Shown here in pieces: positions 55,121 through 64,000 of a stretch of 64,000 nucleotides of DNA. The stretch is from Pseudorhodoferax soli. Its GTDB lineage: Bacteria > Pseudomonadota > Gammaproteobacteria > Burkholderiales > Burkholderiaceae_C. The DNA is taken from positions 372,001 to 436,000 of the forward strand of contig NZ_QPJK01000006.1 in the NCBI RefSeq assembly GCF_003337555.1, in the 5' to 3' direction. The number at the start of each line of letters is the position of its first letter. The first letter of the stretch is position 1. The notes beneath the pieces were generated by a model. It made no database searches. It saw only the letters and a list, made by a program, of their open reading frames with translations, and was not told where the DNA came from. Both the position numbers and the translations under genes were made by a program.

Positions 55121-55393
55121 TCATTGATTCTCAGGCAGTTCGCCCGCACCTGGAATGCCCTCGCTGATGTGGCGCTCGGCTTGGACTTCAGCCTTGGGCG
55201 CGGCCTGTCTCTTCGACGGGGCGCAACCGCTGGTATCGATCGGGCCACCCTCAACCGCGGCCGAATCCTGACGGGGGTGGTGATCACCGTCGGCCCGGTA
55301 CTCATGCTCCTGGCCACTGATCGGCGTTGTTTCCATTGCCTCGGTGGCTGCCGCTCGTTCACCGCTCGGATCCAGCTTTTTGATGTCGGGCAC
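55121..55393 (-). CDS. Small hydrophilic protein, GTG start
   Basis: A 90-residue protein starting at GTG 55393 (MPDIKKLDPSGERAAATEAM) and ending EGIPGAGELPENQ. AGGAGG lies six bases before the GTG. An ATG five bases upstream in another frame would give an Arg-rich, unlikely product. The sequence is polar and probably disordered (HEYRADGDHHPRQDSA). No family is recognised; short proteins of this style are common in Burkholderiales. Confidence 0.6.
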   Translation of the reverse strand: MPDIKKLDPSGERAAATEAMETTPISGQEHEYRADGDHHPRQDSAAVEGGPIDTSGCAPSKRQAAPKAEVQAERHISEGIPGAGELPENQ

Positions 55394-55659
55394 GACATGC
55401 CTCCTATGTTATGTGTCTGAAGACTAGGACTTGAGCGCGGGAACCATGTCGGATCACAGCCCGAATGCCGATCGGCGTTCGTCCTGAGGCGCCGTCGCCG
55501 AGTGTTCGTAGGCGGCGGGATGGTGTCGACGGTCCTCTATTGTTGGCATGGCCGGAAGCCCATCTATGCCAGGTGTCCGACAAGCTTCTGTCCCAATCCT
55601 CCGCACAATCGAAGTGGTCCAGACAATCGTGTCCGACCGTGCCTCACGGAGTTAAGACG

Positions 55660-56199
55660 ATGGCCTACCCAAGCACCACCCACGCAGCCTCGAAGGAAGA
55701 ATTCGTCGCGTTCGCTCAGCAAGTGTTTCAGCTCGCACGGACTGGCGACGCAACGACGCTTGCGAGTCTGCTGCAGAAGGGGCTGCCGCCCAACATGAGC
55801 AATCACAAGGGAGACACGCTCTTGATGCTTGCCGCGTACCACGGTCACCTCGAGACCGTTAGGGCGCTACTGGATGCCGGCGCGGACCCAGAACGGTACA
55901 ACGACATGGGGCAGACGCCTCTGGGCGCGGCCACCTACAAGGGCTATCAACCGATTGTTGAAGTGTTGTTGTCTCATGGCGCCAAGCCGGACTTCGCTCC
56001 ACCGGGCGGAAAGACGCCGTTGATGTTCGCCGCGATGTTCAACAGGCTTGAGATCGTGAAGATCTTGCTCGCCCAGGAGGTCGATGTCCAAGCGAAGAGC
56101 GCCGAGGGGTTCTCCGCGCTCGAGCTTGCCGGGAGGATGGGGGCGGTTGACACCGTCGCGTTCTTGGAAACAAGGGCGTTGGATCAGAAGGTGGCTTAG
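55660..56199 (+). CDS. Ankyrin-repeat protein
   Basis: A 179-residue protein starting MAYPSTTHAASKEEFVAFAQ (ATG at 55660, GGAG upstream). It has an N-terminal capping helix pair and about four ankyrin repeats: GDTLLMLAAYHGHLETVRAL, GQTPLGAATYKGYQPIVEVL, GKTPLMFAAMFNRLEIVKIL and GFSALELAGRMGAVDTVAFL. There is no signal peptide. Short bacterial ankyrin proteins often bind and inhibit a partner such as catalase; none is next to it here. Confidence 0.9.
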   Translation: MAYPSTTHAASKEEFVAFAQQVFQLARTGDATTLASLLQKGLPPNMSNHKGDTLLMLAAYHGHLETVRALLDAGADPERYNDMGQTPLGAATYKGYQPIVEVLLSHGAKPDFAPPGGKTPLMFAAMFNRLEIVKILLAQEVDVQAKSAEGFSALELAGRMGAVDTVAFLETRALDQKVA

Positions 56200-56435
56200 C
56201 TCCGGCTAGCAGGGAAATCCAAACCGTCACAGCGTCTCGCCAGGGCCAGGTCTGGCGTTTCAAAGTGGCCGATCATTAACGGCTGGGCCTGGGCGAGATG
56301 CCGCTCGAACGCCTTTTCGGGAAAACTACGAATCCCGGAGGCCGAGGCGCTGTTCCCATGATGTCGACGCGCCAGCCGCGCGCTCTACAAAGCAATCGAA
56401 CTGGCCAACTGGGGGATTCATCGTGGCATCGCATG

Positions 56436-56993
56436 TCATCGATCAGCGCTTGCAGCGCCTTGCGGCACGCGCTCGAGTCGTGCGGTGTCGTAACCCATAG
56501 CCCCTACCTGCCAGACCATCGCATCGTAGTCGACCTGCGGCAGCGTCGGGGTGCGCGACATGATCCAAACATGGTCGCGTTTCTCCCGCGCCACGATCAC
56601 CCGGCTGTAATCCGGTGCCAGCCACGCAATGCGGTAGTCGGCTCGGATTGGCCAGATGAACTGGACGCCCCAGATGGCGCTGTTGCTGCTGTCAACGAAC
56701 CCGCGCGAGCCAAGGGCTTGCTCGGCGGCGCGCGGGGTTCGGCGGTAGCGGAAGTCGATGTCCACACTGCCGTCCGGACGCAGGGCGTAATGTTCAACAG
56801 CATCCACCGTTCCGCGTTCCAGGAAGGTCGGAATGCTGGCAATCACGTACCACCGTCCCATGTAGCGCGGCAGGTCGATAGCATTTGCTTGGGGTAATGG
56901 CGGTGTTGGTGGGCGCTGGGCCATGTTCGTACAGGCTGCCAGTGTGGCGCCGACTGCGGCGCCTAGCAGCAGCACCAGAGTGCGTGTTTTCAT
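56436..56993 (-). CDS. blc: Bacterial lipocalin lipoprotein
   Basis: A 185-residue outer-membrane lipoprotein of the Blc type. The lipobox cysteine is C21 (GATLAAC). The lipocalin signature follows in LPRYMGRWYVIASIPTFLER, then ALGSRGFVDSSNSAIWGVQF and WIMSRTPTLPQ, the usual Blc blocks. The ATG at 56991-56993 gives the signal peptide MKTRTLVLLLGAAVG. It binds lipids such as lysophospholipids and is usually expressed under stress or in stationary phase. Confidence 0.93.
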   Translation of the reverse strand: MKTRTLVLLLGAAVGATLAACTNMAQRPPTPPLPQANAIDLPRYMGRWYVIASIPTFLERGTVDAVEHYALRPDGSVDIDFRYRRTPRAAEQALGSRGFVDSSNSAIWGVQFIWPIRADYRIAWLAPDYSRVIVAREKRDHVWIMSRTPTLPQVDYDAMVWQVGAMGYDTARLERVPQGAASADR

Positions 56994-57310
56994 CGGTATG
57001 CCCTTGATGCCAATGCACGAATGGTGGGGACATGAGCACGCGGTGTGATTCGGCTCACCGGCCGTCATTGGGTCAGCCGGCGCGCTGCGGGTGCGTTCCT
57101 ACGAGCATATCCCAGCAAGATTCGGCCGGCCATATGCTCCGCTCTCTATTCTTGCGAACAGTGCGCCAGTCTCGAGCGTGCCATATATGGACCCGCTTCA
57201 GGCCAGAATCTGTCGTTCGACCCGAATCCGGAAACGGCCAGTTCAGACTGGCTACTGACCTGCGCGAGCCAATGGCCGTCCTGCATGGACGGTCGGGCAG
57301 GCGTAGACGC
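56994..57310. other. Gap without a gene
   Basis: About 317 bases between two minus-strand genes. It contains the AT-rich CATATG/CATATATGG patches near 57131 and 57181, which may belong to the lipocalin promoter, but no -35/-10 pair with good spacing is obvious. Confidence 0.45.
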
Positions 57311-58573
57311 TCATCTCGGGCCCATCGGCTGGTCGGGAGCCAGCAACGCGCCAAGGCGGCGCATCACCGGCATGCTCGGATTGCTCGCGGCTCCCCCCTT
57401 GTCGTAGGCCTCGGGCCGCAAGGTGGTCACGACCGCGATCGCGACCTTGCGCTCGGGCAGGTACGCCATGGCGCCGCCTTCGCCTGCGAAATCCTTGGTC
57501 TGGGCGATCCACTTGCCGAGCAGGAGCACCCCCAGCCCATAGCCACGGTCCGCGGTGATGGGCGAGCACACGGGGCAGGCAGCCGTCCGCTCGCCCAATC
57601 CAACAAGCCGATTGCCGACCTGCTGTGCGTAGAGCGCCGGCGTCACCAGCGCACCGGAGCCGACCTTCTCCGCCGTGGTCGCGAGATCGGTGATGTCGGT
57701 CGTCTGCACAGCGCCGGAAACGGTTGTCCACGACGGGTTCCAGAAGGTCGAGTCCTCGACGAAAGGCTCGCCCGCCGGGATCTGCAAGAAAGTGCGCCGC
57801 TCCGAGCTGTAGCTGTGCAGAACTGGCGGCGGGATCGCCGCGGTGGTGGACGACGCGGTATTGCGCAGCCCCATCGGTCGCAGCACCTCGTCGTCCATCA
57901 CCATGGCCAGCGGCCGGCGCGTCAGGTGCTCGACGACCTGTCCGAGGATGAGGTAGTTGGTGTGCGAGTAGCCCCAGTTGGTGCCCGGCGTGAACATCAG
58001 CGGTCGGGACACACCGATCGAGAGCAACTCTTCGTTGCGCCACTGCCGGAACGGGTCGGCGTCGGTACCCACGAGTACCTGTGGCTCGTAGACGTAGTCG
58101 GCGTAGCCGGACGTCATGTTGGCGAGCATTCGCACGGTGATCTCCGAGGCGTGCGGCAACTCGGGCAACCAGGTCGAGATGGGCGCATCGAGATCAAGGC
58201 TCCCGCGCCCAGCCAGGATGGCGAGGAGGGTGCCCATGTAGGTGAACGACACCGCACCGTTGCGGAAGTGCATCTCGGTCGTCGCTGGCACGCCGGCCAT
58301 CGACTCGCCGAGAGCGCTGGTGGCGATGTCGCGCCCGTCCACGGTCACCCTGACGATGAGGGCCCGCAGGTGATGGTCGGCCATTGCCGCCGTCATCACG
58401 GCGGAGATCTGCTCGCGGAGCGCTCGGTCGGCGGCGGCCTGCGCCGTATCGGCCGCGTCGGTGTCAGCGCCGCCACCGCACGCGCTCCCCAGCGCGAGGA
58501 CGATCAGTGCCGCGGCGCGCCACGCCAGGTGGCGACCGTCCTGTGTTCCGGAAAGTTGGGATCGAGTTTCCAT
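57311..58573 (-). CDS. Beta-lactamase-fold protein without catalytic motifs
   Basis: A 420-residue exported protein of the class C beta-lactamase/D,D-peptidase fold. Where active members have FRIGSVTK, this has FRNGAVSF (A107 and F110), so both Ser and Lys of SxxK are gone. The YxN motif reads YSH (202-204), and the third motif reads GEGG rather than GHxG. The fold is otherwise normal: LDLDAPISTWLPELP, ITVRMLANMTSGYADY, FTPGTNWGYSHTNY. The signal segment ends LALGSACGGG and may be lipid-modified. The ATG at 58571-58573 is preferred over a TTG nine codons earlier. It probably binds cell-wall or small ligands, or acts as a non-enzymatic receptor. Confidence 0.85.
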   Translation of the reverse strand: METRSQLSGTQDGRHLAWRAAALIVLALGSACGGGADTDAADTAQAAADRALREQISAVMTAAMADHHLRALIVRVTVDGRDIATSALGESMAGVPATTEMHFRNGAVSFTYMGTLLAILAGRGSLDLDAPISTWLPELPHASEITVRMLANMTSGYADYVYEPQVLVGTDADPFRQWRNEELLSIGVSRPLMFTPGTNWGYSHTNYLILGQVVEHLTRRPLAMVMDDEVLRPMGLRNTASSTTAAIPPPVLHSYSSERRTFLQIPAGEPFVEDSTFWNPSWTTVSGAVQTTDITDLATTAEKVGSGALVTPALYAQQVGNRLVGLGERTAACPVCSPITADRGYGLGVLLLGKWIAQTKDFAGEGGAMAYLPERKVAIAVVTTLRPEAYDKGGAASNPSMPVMRRLGALLAPDQPMGPR

Positions 58574-58953
58574 CTGCGCGTCTTCTCCCCGTGGTGGCAA
58601 TTTGGTGCGCAGACAGTAGTGCGGAACCGCCCGCAGATCATGAAGAAGGCCTGAGCTTTGCGTGTGGGCGCGCGTGCTCAGCGAAAGCGCAGAGAAAGTT
58701 CATGCCTGACCGGCGCTCCCGCCGCGAGCCTGAGGCGACGCGCTCGGCGCCGCGGACCGGGTGCTTGCGCCCACGCGCACTCGGCCAGCAGGCCGGGTAA
58801 GCGGTAGCGCTCCCTCGCCCGCACGACGGCCGCCTGGCAGGCAGCGGCGCGCATCATCATCCGAACGCCCGCGCGTCGGCACCACTGCAGGCGGCCAGCC
58901 AGGTCAACAGCCCGAGTGCGGCGGCCTGGGCAGGCGGCGTGGATCGACGCGGG
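58574..58953. other. Gap without a gene
   Basis: About 380 bases between two minus-strand genes. Open frames are Arg/Ala-rich shadows. No terminator with a T tract was seen. Confidence 0.45.
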
Positions 58954-61900
58954 TCACAGGCTCGGCTCCCACAGGCTGACCGAAGGCTCGGCCTGGCCGC
59001 TGGCGGATGCCAGCACCTCGTAGTTCAGCGTGTAGACGTTGCGCCAGAAGTCCACGCACAGTGCGCCGGCGTTGACGTTGGGCGTGCTGCAGACCGGCGC
59101 GGTGCCGGGCTGGTCGGCGCGGTAGATGTCCAGCCAGTAGACGGCGCCTGCTCCGCTGCCCTCGTACGACAGCACGTAGATGAAGCCGCTCGCATCGACG
59201 GCCATGTCGAGGTAGGTGCGCGTGGCGGCACTGCCTGCGCCCAACCGCAGGAAATATGGCACCGGCTGGCGGCCGAAGTACTGCACCGCATTGGCGCCGA
59301 TGTCCATCGCCTGGATACGCGGCAGCGCGTCCGCGCCGTTACCGGCCTCCAGCACCAGCACCACGCCGTCGGCCGACACGGCGGCTGCTACTGGCGCGGT
59401 CAGCAGGCCGGGCCGGGTTCCTTGGCCGGCGTGCAGCTGGGCCAGGCTCCGGGTCAGGGCATCGGCATCGCTGAGCGCGACATCGCTGGGCTGGAGCGTT
59501 TCCATCTTGTGGCTTTCCTGATGGATGCTGATCAGGCGCCCACTCGGATGCAGCAGCAGTGCCGTCGAATCCAGGTTGAAGGCGCCGAAGGCCCGTTGCG
59601 CACGCGGGTCGGCGAATGCCGGCGGATCCAGTTGCACCTGCCGCACCAGCCGCTGCGCCGGGTCGAGGTAGAAGTTGGCGCTGCCGTGCGCGAGCAGGCT
59701 GTAGGCCAGCCGCGGCTGCGACAGGCCGCAGGGCAGCGCGGCGTAGCCGGCTTGTGCGTTCACGCCGCCGTTGGTGGTGTCGGTGTTCAGGTTGGCCAGC
59801 TGGCCGCTGTCGCTCTGCCCGTTGGAGGAGCAGTCGACCACGCCGCTGCTGAAGCCCTGCCAGGCGTAGCCGACGTAGCCCGCACCCTGGGCCGTGCCCT
59901 GGCGCACCGTGATGTCGTACAGCCTGCACAGGTCGCCCGGCCCGGCGCAGGGCATGTCGCCCGACTTGGCGCCGGGCGCCGGCAGCGAGGCATCCCAGAC
60001 ATGCACCTGTTGACCGTTGCTGCTCGGGCGCAGCGCCGTCTTCTGCTTGTGCTGGTAGCGGGTGTCCGGGCCGATGGGCGCCAGCATGTTGTGGATGCGC
60101 ACGTCCGCGAGCTGGTCGACGGTGTTGTCGACGGGACCGGTGGACGCCTTGCCGAGCACCCTGTGGGTCTGCGACGGATCGGCCGGGCTTTGCACGAAGC
60201 TGGCGTCGATGCTGACCTTGCCACCGTGCGGCACGCCAGGAAAGTGCAGTGCCAGCTGGCGCTGCCGGCCTTGCAGGGGGATTTCCAGGACACGCGGCGT
60301 TCCGCCTTGGCCGAACATGGCGCTGGCCCGGCAAAGGTTGGCACCTTCCGGCGTGGCGGTGTCGGTGGCGTCCGGCTGCAGCGTCAGCGACAGGTCGTGC
60401 GTCAGCACCAGGCCGGTCTGGTAGGTCCACGGCGACAGCAAGGCCTCGCAGGAGGTTTCCGCGATCTCGGCCAGCGTGCCGAGCGCGCCGATGGCCTGCA
60501 GAATCGCGCCGATCAGCGGCAGCGCGTTGGTGATGGCCGCCGCCGCCGACGCCCCGCCCATGAAGGCCACGAGCCGGGGTATCAGCGACGCGAGGAACTT
60601 CAGCACGCCGCCCGAGGTCATCCAGCGCACCAGCGAGCGCCAGAAGATCGCCAGCATGTTGGCGAAGTTCGGCGAGCCTTCGCTCTCGTCCGCCATGAAC
60701 GCGATGAACTCGTTCGCCGCTGCGTTGACGACCGGGATCGCCACCGACTTGACCATCGCGTCCACGCTTTCGGACAGGCCGAGTCCCAGCAGCAGGGTCG
60801 GGACGATCAGGTTGAAGATGGTGGTCAGCGCGATGCCCAGCGGCTCGGTGGCCTGGTGCGTATGCGCGCCGTAGCCCAGGCCGCTGGCCAGGATCTTGGC
60901 GCTGGCCGCCTGCGCCGGGAAATCGAAGGTCACAGACAGCTTGGAGCTCTGCAGCGGGATGCCGTAGAGCACGAACTCCGGCGTGACCACGCCCATGTAC
61001 AACGCCGTGTCGGTGCTGTTGGCCGCGCCGTTGGCCGTCAGCGAGGGCGGCAGCTCCGCCACCGGGATCACCTTCGGCGGGTCGCTCGCATCGTAGAACT
61101 CGATGTACACGCCGAGCCAGCGCAGGAACCAGTTCTCCAGCACCAGGTTGACGGACGCGTCGCCGGTGCCGTCCGGCGCGGGCTTGGCGCTGATGCGCAG
61201 GCCGTTCATCGGCGTGTCGTCAGTGACCGTGTAGCGCAGGCTGCCGGCGCCCACGCGCTGCGTGGCGCCGGAAACATCCAGGTGGGTGACGCCGTCGCGC
61301 CGTTGCCAGATCGTGCCGCGGTACGAAGGGGGGCTCGCGCCGGCTGCGGGATCGAGCCCGGCCGTCACGTCGGCGCCCAGCTGCACGTCGTTCTTGCTGG
61401 TCCGCAGGCCCTCGGCCATGGCATTGGCCGCACCCCTGGCGACGCGCACGCTCCACTCCGGGTTGTAGAACAGCAGCCCGGCGTTCTCGCCCATGGTGGC
61501 GCGCATCGGCAGGCCATCTTCGCCGGCCACCGGGACCATGGTGGCCCAGCCGCCATCGTTGGGCTGGCCTGGTGTTGCCTGCGGCTGCGCCGCACCCAGT
61601 GCCGCGATGTCCTGGCCGAGCGCCGCGGTGAAGGGGCTCGGCGCGATGTGCCGCAGCTGCAGGTAAGCGGCACTGACCGGCTCGGCGCTGAGCAGCTCCG
61701 GATGCAGGCCGACCAGCGTGGCCGCGTGGTCGTTGGTGTCCATCAGCGCATGCTCGTCCACCAGGTCCTGCGCCGACTGCGCGATGCCATGGCCATAGCG
61801 GCGGCGCTTGGCCGAAAGCAACTGCGGCTGCTGACCGATCGCGGCCATGGCGTGCGCCTGCCGCAGCGCCGCTGGCGGGACCAGGAGGTACATGCCCGAC

Positions 61901-62364
61901 ATCGACCAGGTGCCGGCGCCGGTGTCGGCACCGCTCAGCACGTAGGCCAGCTGCACGGCGGCAGTTGGGGTTTCGACCGATTCGAGGTGGTGGGTGATCT
62001 GCCCGTCGGGCACGCCGCGCAGGAAGGCGTTGGTCCGGCGCGCCTCGACCAGCACCTCGGGCTTGTCGCGGGTGCGGGTCAGCACATGCCGCTGCCTGCC
62101 CAGCACCAGGTGGTGCGTTGTGCTGCCCAAGTCCTCGTGCGCGAAGTTGAAGAACAGCGTGCGGGCTTCGGTCTCCACGGGGCCGGACGGCGTGCTATCG
62201 CCATCGCCCAAGCAACCGGTCAACAGCAGCGGCGGCAGGCCCAGTGCCGCGCCGGCGCCTGCGCCCGCGTGCAGGAAGCGGCGGCGGCTCATCGTCGCGG
62301 CATAACCGCGTGCGGCCAGGGTGCGTTCGAGCTCATTGGGAGACAGTCTGTGTCGCTTTGCCAT
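58954..62364 (-). CDS. Large Tat-exported lipoprotein of unknown family
   Basis: An 1136-residue protein. The N-terminus has a twin-arginine signal MSRRRFLHAGAGAGAALGLP and a lipobox LLTGC with C51. A ~450-residue domain follows (APSPFTAALGQDIAALGAAQ, NPEWSVRVARGAANAMAEGL). Next is a hydrophobic, helical middle: one segment near 510-530 (ALTTIFNLIVPTLLLGLGL) and a longer one near 588-630, ending ALPLIGAILQAIGALGTLAE. The C-terminal ~450 residues are beta-rich with repeated blades (LLHPSGRLISIHQES, VSADGVVLVLEAGNG, VDASGFIYVLSYEG) like an NHL/propeller. I do not recognise the family. The middle suggests membrane insertion. It is co-transcribed 30 bases behind the pentapeptide-repeat gene. Confidence 0.82.
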   Translation of the reverse strand: MAKRHRLSPNELERTLAARGYAATMSRRRFLHAGAGAGAALGLPPLLLTGCLGDGDSTPSGPVETEARTLFFNFAHEDLGSTTHHLVLGRQRHVLTRTRDKPEVLVEARRTNAFLRGVPDGQITHHLESVETPTAAVQLAYVLSGADTGAGTWSMSGMYLLVPPAALRQAHAMAAIGQQPQLLSAKRRRYGHGIAQSAQDLVDEHALMDTNDHAATLVGLHPELLSAEPVSAAYLQLRHIAPSPFTAALGQDIAALGAAQPQATPGQPNDGGWATMVPVAGEDGLPMRATMGENAGLLFYNPEWSVRVARGAANAMAEGLRTSKNDVQLGADVTAGLDPAAGASPPSYRGTIWQRRDGVTHLDVSGATQRVGAGSLRYTVTDDTPMNGLRISAKPAPDGTGDASVNLVLENWFLRWLGVYIEFYDASDPPKVIPVAELPPSLTANGAANSTDTALYMGVVTPEFVLYGIPLQSSKLSVTFDFPAQAASAKILASGLGYGAHTHQATEPLGIALTTIFNLIVPTLLLGLGLSESVDAMVKSVAIPVVNAAANEFIAFMADESEGSPNFANMLAIFWRSLVRWMTSGGVLKFLASLIPRLVAFMGGASAAAAITNALPLIGAILQAIGALGTLAEIAETSCEALLSPWTYQTGLVLTHDLSLTLQPDATDTATPEGANLCRASAMFGQGGTPRVLEIPLQGRQRQLALHFPGVPHGGKVSIDASFVQSPADPSQTHRVLGKASTGPVDNTVDQLADVRIHNMLAPIGPDTRYQHKQKTALRPSSNGQQVHVWDASLPAPGAKSGDMPCAGPGDLCRLYDITVRQGTAQGAGYVGYAWQGFSSGVVDCSSNGQSDSGQLANLNTDTTNGGVNAQAGYAALPCGLSQPRLAYSLLAHGSANFYLDPAQRLVRQVQLDPPAFADPRAQRAFGAFNLDSTALLLHPSGRLISIHQESHKMETLQPSDVALSDADALTRSLAQLHAGQGTRPGLLTAPVAAAVSADGVVLVLEAGNGADALPRIQAMDIGANAVQYFGRQPVPYFLRLGAGSAATRTYLDMAVDASGFIYVLSYEGSGAGAVYWLDIYRADQPGTAPVCSTPNVNAGALCVDFWRNVYTLNYEVLASASGQAEPSVSLWEPSL

Positions 62365-62394
62365 GTGGTTCGCCTCGGAGTCGTGCGTTGGACA

Positions 62395-64000
62395 TCACCA
62401 GGTAAGGTCGGGCGTGCACAGGTCCGGCGCCTTCGCGCTGAACGTGGCGGCCCCTCGGTAGGAAGCGGCGGGCTCGGCGCTGCCGATGTTCCCGCCGTTG
62501 CCGTTGTCCCAGCGCGAACCCGGCTTGGCGTTCGGGCCGGCGGTTCCGCAGCCGCTTGCGGGCGAGGCCTGGCCGCCATCCGGGCAGACCAGCCCGCCTT
62601 GGTTCGCGGGCATGGAGCCCGTGCCCGCATAGCTCACGTACGTGCAGACCGGCAGGCCGGGAGCATGCCAGCCGGCAAAGCGCGTGTGGTTGGCGTTCAG
62701 CCGCAGCACGATGGTGTTGCCGCCCGGCGCGAAATCGAGGTAGGCGCCCGACAGCGTCACGCCGTCCAGCGTGGCACCGTCAAAGCGCGCGCCCTGCAGG
62801 AAGCTGTTGGCAAAGCTGCTGTCGTTCGTGGCCGCTGCCGTCACCATGGCGCCGGAGAAGCGCGCGCCGGCCAGCACCGCGCCGTCGAAGCGGACGCCCT
62901 TCATCAAGGTGCCGCCCAGATCCAGGCCCGCCAGGTAGGCGTCGCCGAAGTCCGTCTGGACCAGCGTGGCGCCGTTGATGCTGGCGTTGCCGTCCACCGC
63001 CAGGCTGCTGAACAGGCTGGCGCTGTCGAACTGGGCGTTCTCCAGGTGGCTGCGCGACAGGTCGACGTTGCGCAGCCAGGCACCGCGGAAGCTGGCGCCG
63101 GGGCAGGAGGGTGGCGTGTCCGGGCACGGCGCCAGTTCGGCGCCCCGCATCTGGGCCCGGTCCAGGTTGGCCCAGTCGAAGACCGTGCCATACAGCTTGG
63201 CGCCGACCAGGTCGGCCCGCTTCAGGCTGGCCTGGCTGAACACTGCGCGCGTCAGCACAGCGCTGCCCAGGCCTTTGGCATCGTCCAGTGTCGCGCCACG
63301 GAAGCTGCTGCTTGTGAGGTCGGCACCTGCCCAGTGGCTGCTCGACAAGGCCATGCCGTCGAACACCGCGCCGGCCAGCAGCGCGCCGGAGAAATCCCGG
63401 CCCGTCGCGGACGCCAGCTCGGCCGCGCACCCCGCGACAACGGCCTGGCCCAGGTCCAGCAGCCTCCATTGGGCGATGAACTCGCAGTTCATCGTGGCCT
63501 GGCGGAAGCTGGTGCGGCAGCCGGCCGGATCCGCCAGCCGCAGCCCCAGGTCGCCGAAAATCGCCTGGCCCTGGCCGAGTTTGGTCTGCGAGAAATCGGT
63601 GCAGGACAGCAGCGCCTGGGTCAGGTAGGTGCGGCCCTGGAAACGCGTCCCGATGAACTTCGCCCCGCTCAGGTCGGCGAAGCTGAAGTCGGTCGGCAGG
63701 GACGGGCTGCCGCTGTCCACGATGGTCGCGCCGCTGAAGTCTGCTCGGGTCAGCCGGGCGTTGACGAACACCACCGCGTTCAGCGTCGCGCCGTTGAACT
63801 GCGCGTCGGTGAGGTCCATGCCGTTGAAGTTGCAGTTCGCCAGCGCCAGGCCCTGGTAGTCGTGGCCGCCTTGGACGCGGCTGGCTGGGCAGGCCGGTGC
63901 CACGCTGGCCGGCGTTGTGTCGAAGTCCGCGACGGCCGCGCTGCCACCGGCACGGCCATCGCTGCCTGAACCGCTGCCCGGCGCACAGTCGCTGGCCGGG
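62395..64000 (-). CDS. Pentapeptide-repeat protein, N-terminus outside the window
   Basis: An open frame of at least 534 codons that enters from the right edge. The first visible part is a Gly/Ser-rich linker (PGSGSGSDGRAGG). About 350 residues of A(D/N)Lxx-type pentapeptide repeats follow (ANCNFNGMDLTDAQFNGATL, LKRADLVGAKLYGTVFDWAN, LQGARFDGATLDGVTLSGAY), forming a right-handed quadrilateral beta-helix. The C-terminal ~100 residues hold several Cys (PVCTYVSYAG, LVCPDGG, SGCGTAG, DLCTPDLTW), suggesting an oxidising, extracytoplasmic location. A GTG at 63901-63903 is only an internal codon. A repeat gap with CPDTPPSC lies in the middle. Confidence 0.88.
   Translation of the reverse strand, partial: PASDCAPGSGSGSDGRAGGSAAVADFDTTPASVAPACPASRVQGGHDYQGLALANCNFNGMDLTDAQFNGATLNAVVFVNARLTRADFSGATIVDSGSPSLPTDFSFADLSGAKFIGTRFQGRTYLTQALLSCTDFSQTKLGQGQAIFGDLGLRLADPAGCRTSFRQATMNCEFIAQWRLLDLGQAVVAGCAAELASATGRDFSGALLAGAVFDGMALSSSHWAGADLTSSSFRGATLDDAKGLGSAVLTRAVFSQASLKRADLVGAKLYGTVFDWANLDRAQMRGAELAPCPDTPPSCPGASFRGAWLRNVDLSRSHLENAQFDSASLFSSLAVDGNASINGATLVQTDFGDAYLAGLDLGGTLMKGVRFDGAVLAGARFSGAMVTAAATNDSSFANSFLQGARFDGATLDGVTLSGAYLDFAPGGNTIVLRLNANHTRFAGWHAPGLPVCTYVSYAGTGSMPANQGGLVCPDGGQASPASGCGTAGPNAKPGSRWDNGNGGNIGSAEPAASYRGAATFSAKAPDLCTPDLTW

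Noticed and set aside
54929-55420. A 163-codon plus-strand ORF opposite the small GTG gene
   Set aside because: Arg-rich composition and no ribosome binding site; the minus-strand gene has AGGAGG at ideal spacing.
58939-63969. A 1676-codon plus-strand frame antisense to the lipoprotein and pentapeptide genes
   Set aside because: Very long but composed of Val/Gln/Arg/Ala/Gly/His strings with no domain or start signal; it mirrors the GC-rich minus-strand genes, which have signal peptides and repeats.

Overview
GC-rich DNA from a soil- or water-type betaproteobacterium, most likely Burkholderiales and probably Comamonadaceae. The evidence is eight Bug-family (TctC-type) periplasmic receptors, many acyl-CoA catabolic genes, codon choice, and a GC-rich intergenic repeat of a kind I associate with that family. 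No tRNA, rRNA, CRISPR array, insertion sequence or integrase was seen.

Layout. (1) 1-3901, minus strand: the right-hand part of a two-gene anti-phage locus resembling type I Mokosh. A kinase-like plus COG1112-type helicase gene is broken by a frameshift in a C8 tract, and it overlaps by ATGA a second gene that leaves the window. (2) 4.6-42.2 kb: a large catabolic region for CoA thioesters. It holds three acyl-CoA ligases, five acyl-CoA dehydrogenases, four MaoC-fold proteins, two crotonases, three SDR dehydrogenases, two SCP2-type thiolases, one Cys-less thiolase-like protein paired with a DUF35 protein, an alpha-methylacyl-CoA racemase and a family III CoA-transferase. Regulators are MalT-like LuxR, LysR and IclR proteins. 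The eight receptors are spread among these genes, with no TctA/TctB membrane genes in view. Together the genes could import an organic acid, activate it with CoA, epimerise a 2-methyl branch, dehydrogenate, hydrate and oxidise it, and cleave it by thiolysis or, at a tertiary position, by retro-aldol reaction. The substrate cannot be read from sequence; a branched or alicyclic acid (terpenoid or steroid side-chain type) is the best guess. A conserved promoter module (CGATAC-N7-GTATCG plus a downstream block at fixed spacing) precedes the racemase and CoA-transferase genes.

(3) 42.2-57 kb: an accessory region with long gene-poor gaps and many small genes. It has a small secreted Ala/Pro/Thr-rich protein, a chemoreceptor, a cluster of tiny genes (one RMF/CrpP-like, two paralogues of an unknown ~98-aa family), a divergent SRAP/HMCES protein coupled to an unknown gene, a HipBA toxin-antitoxin pair with a visible operator, a quinone reductase/TetR pair with two operators, an ankyrin protein and a lipocalin lipoprotein. 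(4) 57.3-64 kb, minus strand: a beta-lactamase-fold protein that has lost its catalytic motifs, then a 1136-residue Tat lipoprotein of unknown family directly downstream of a pentapeptide-repeat protein that runs off the window.
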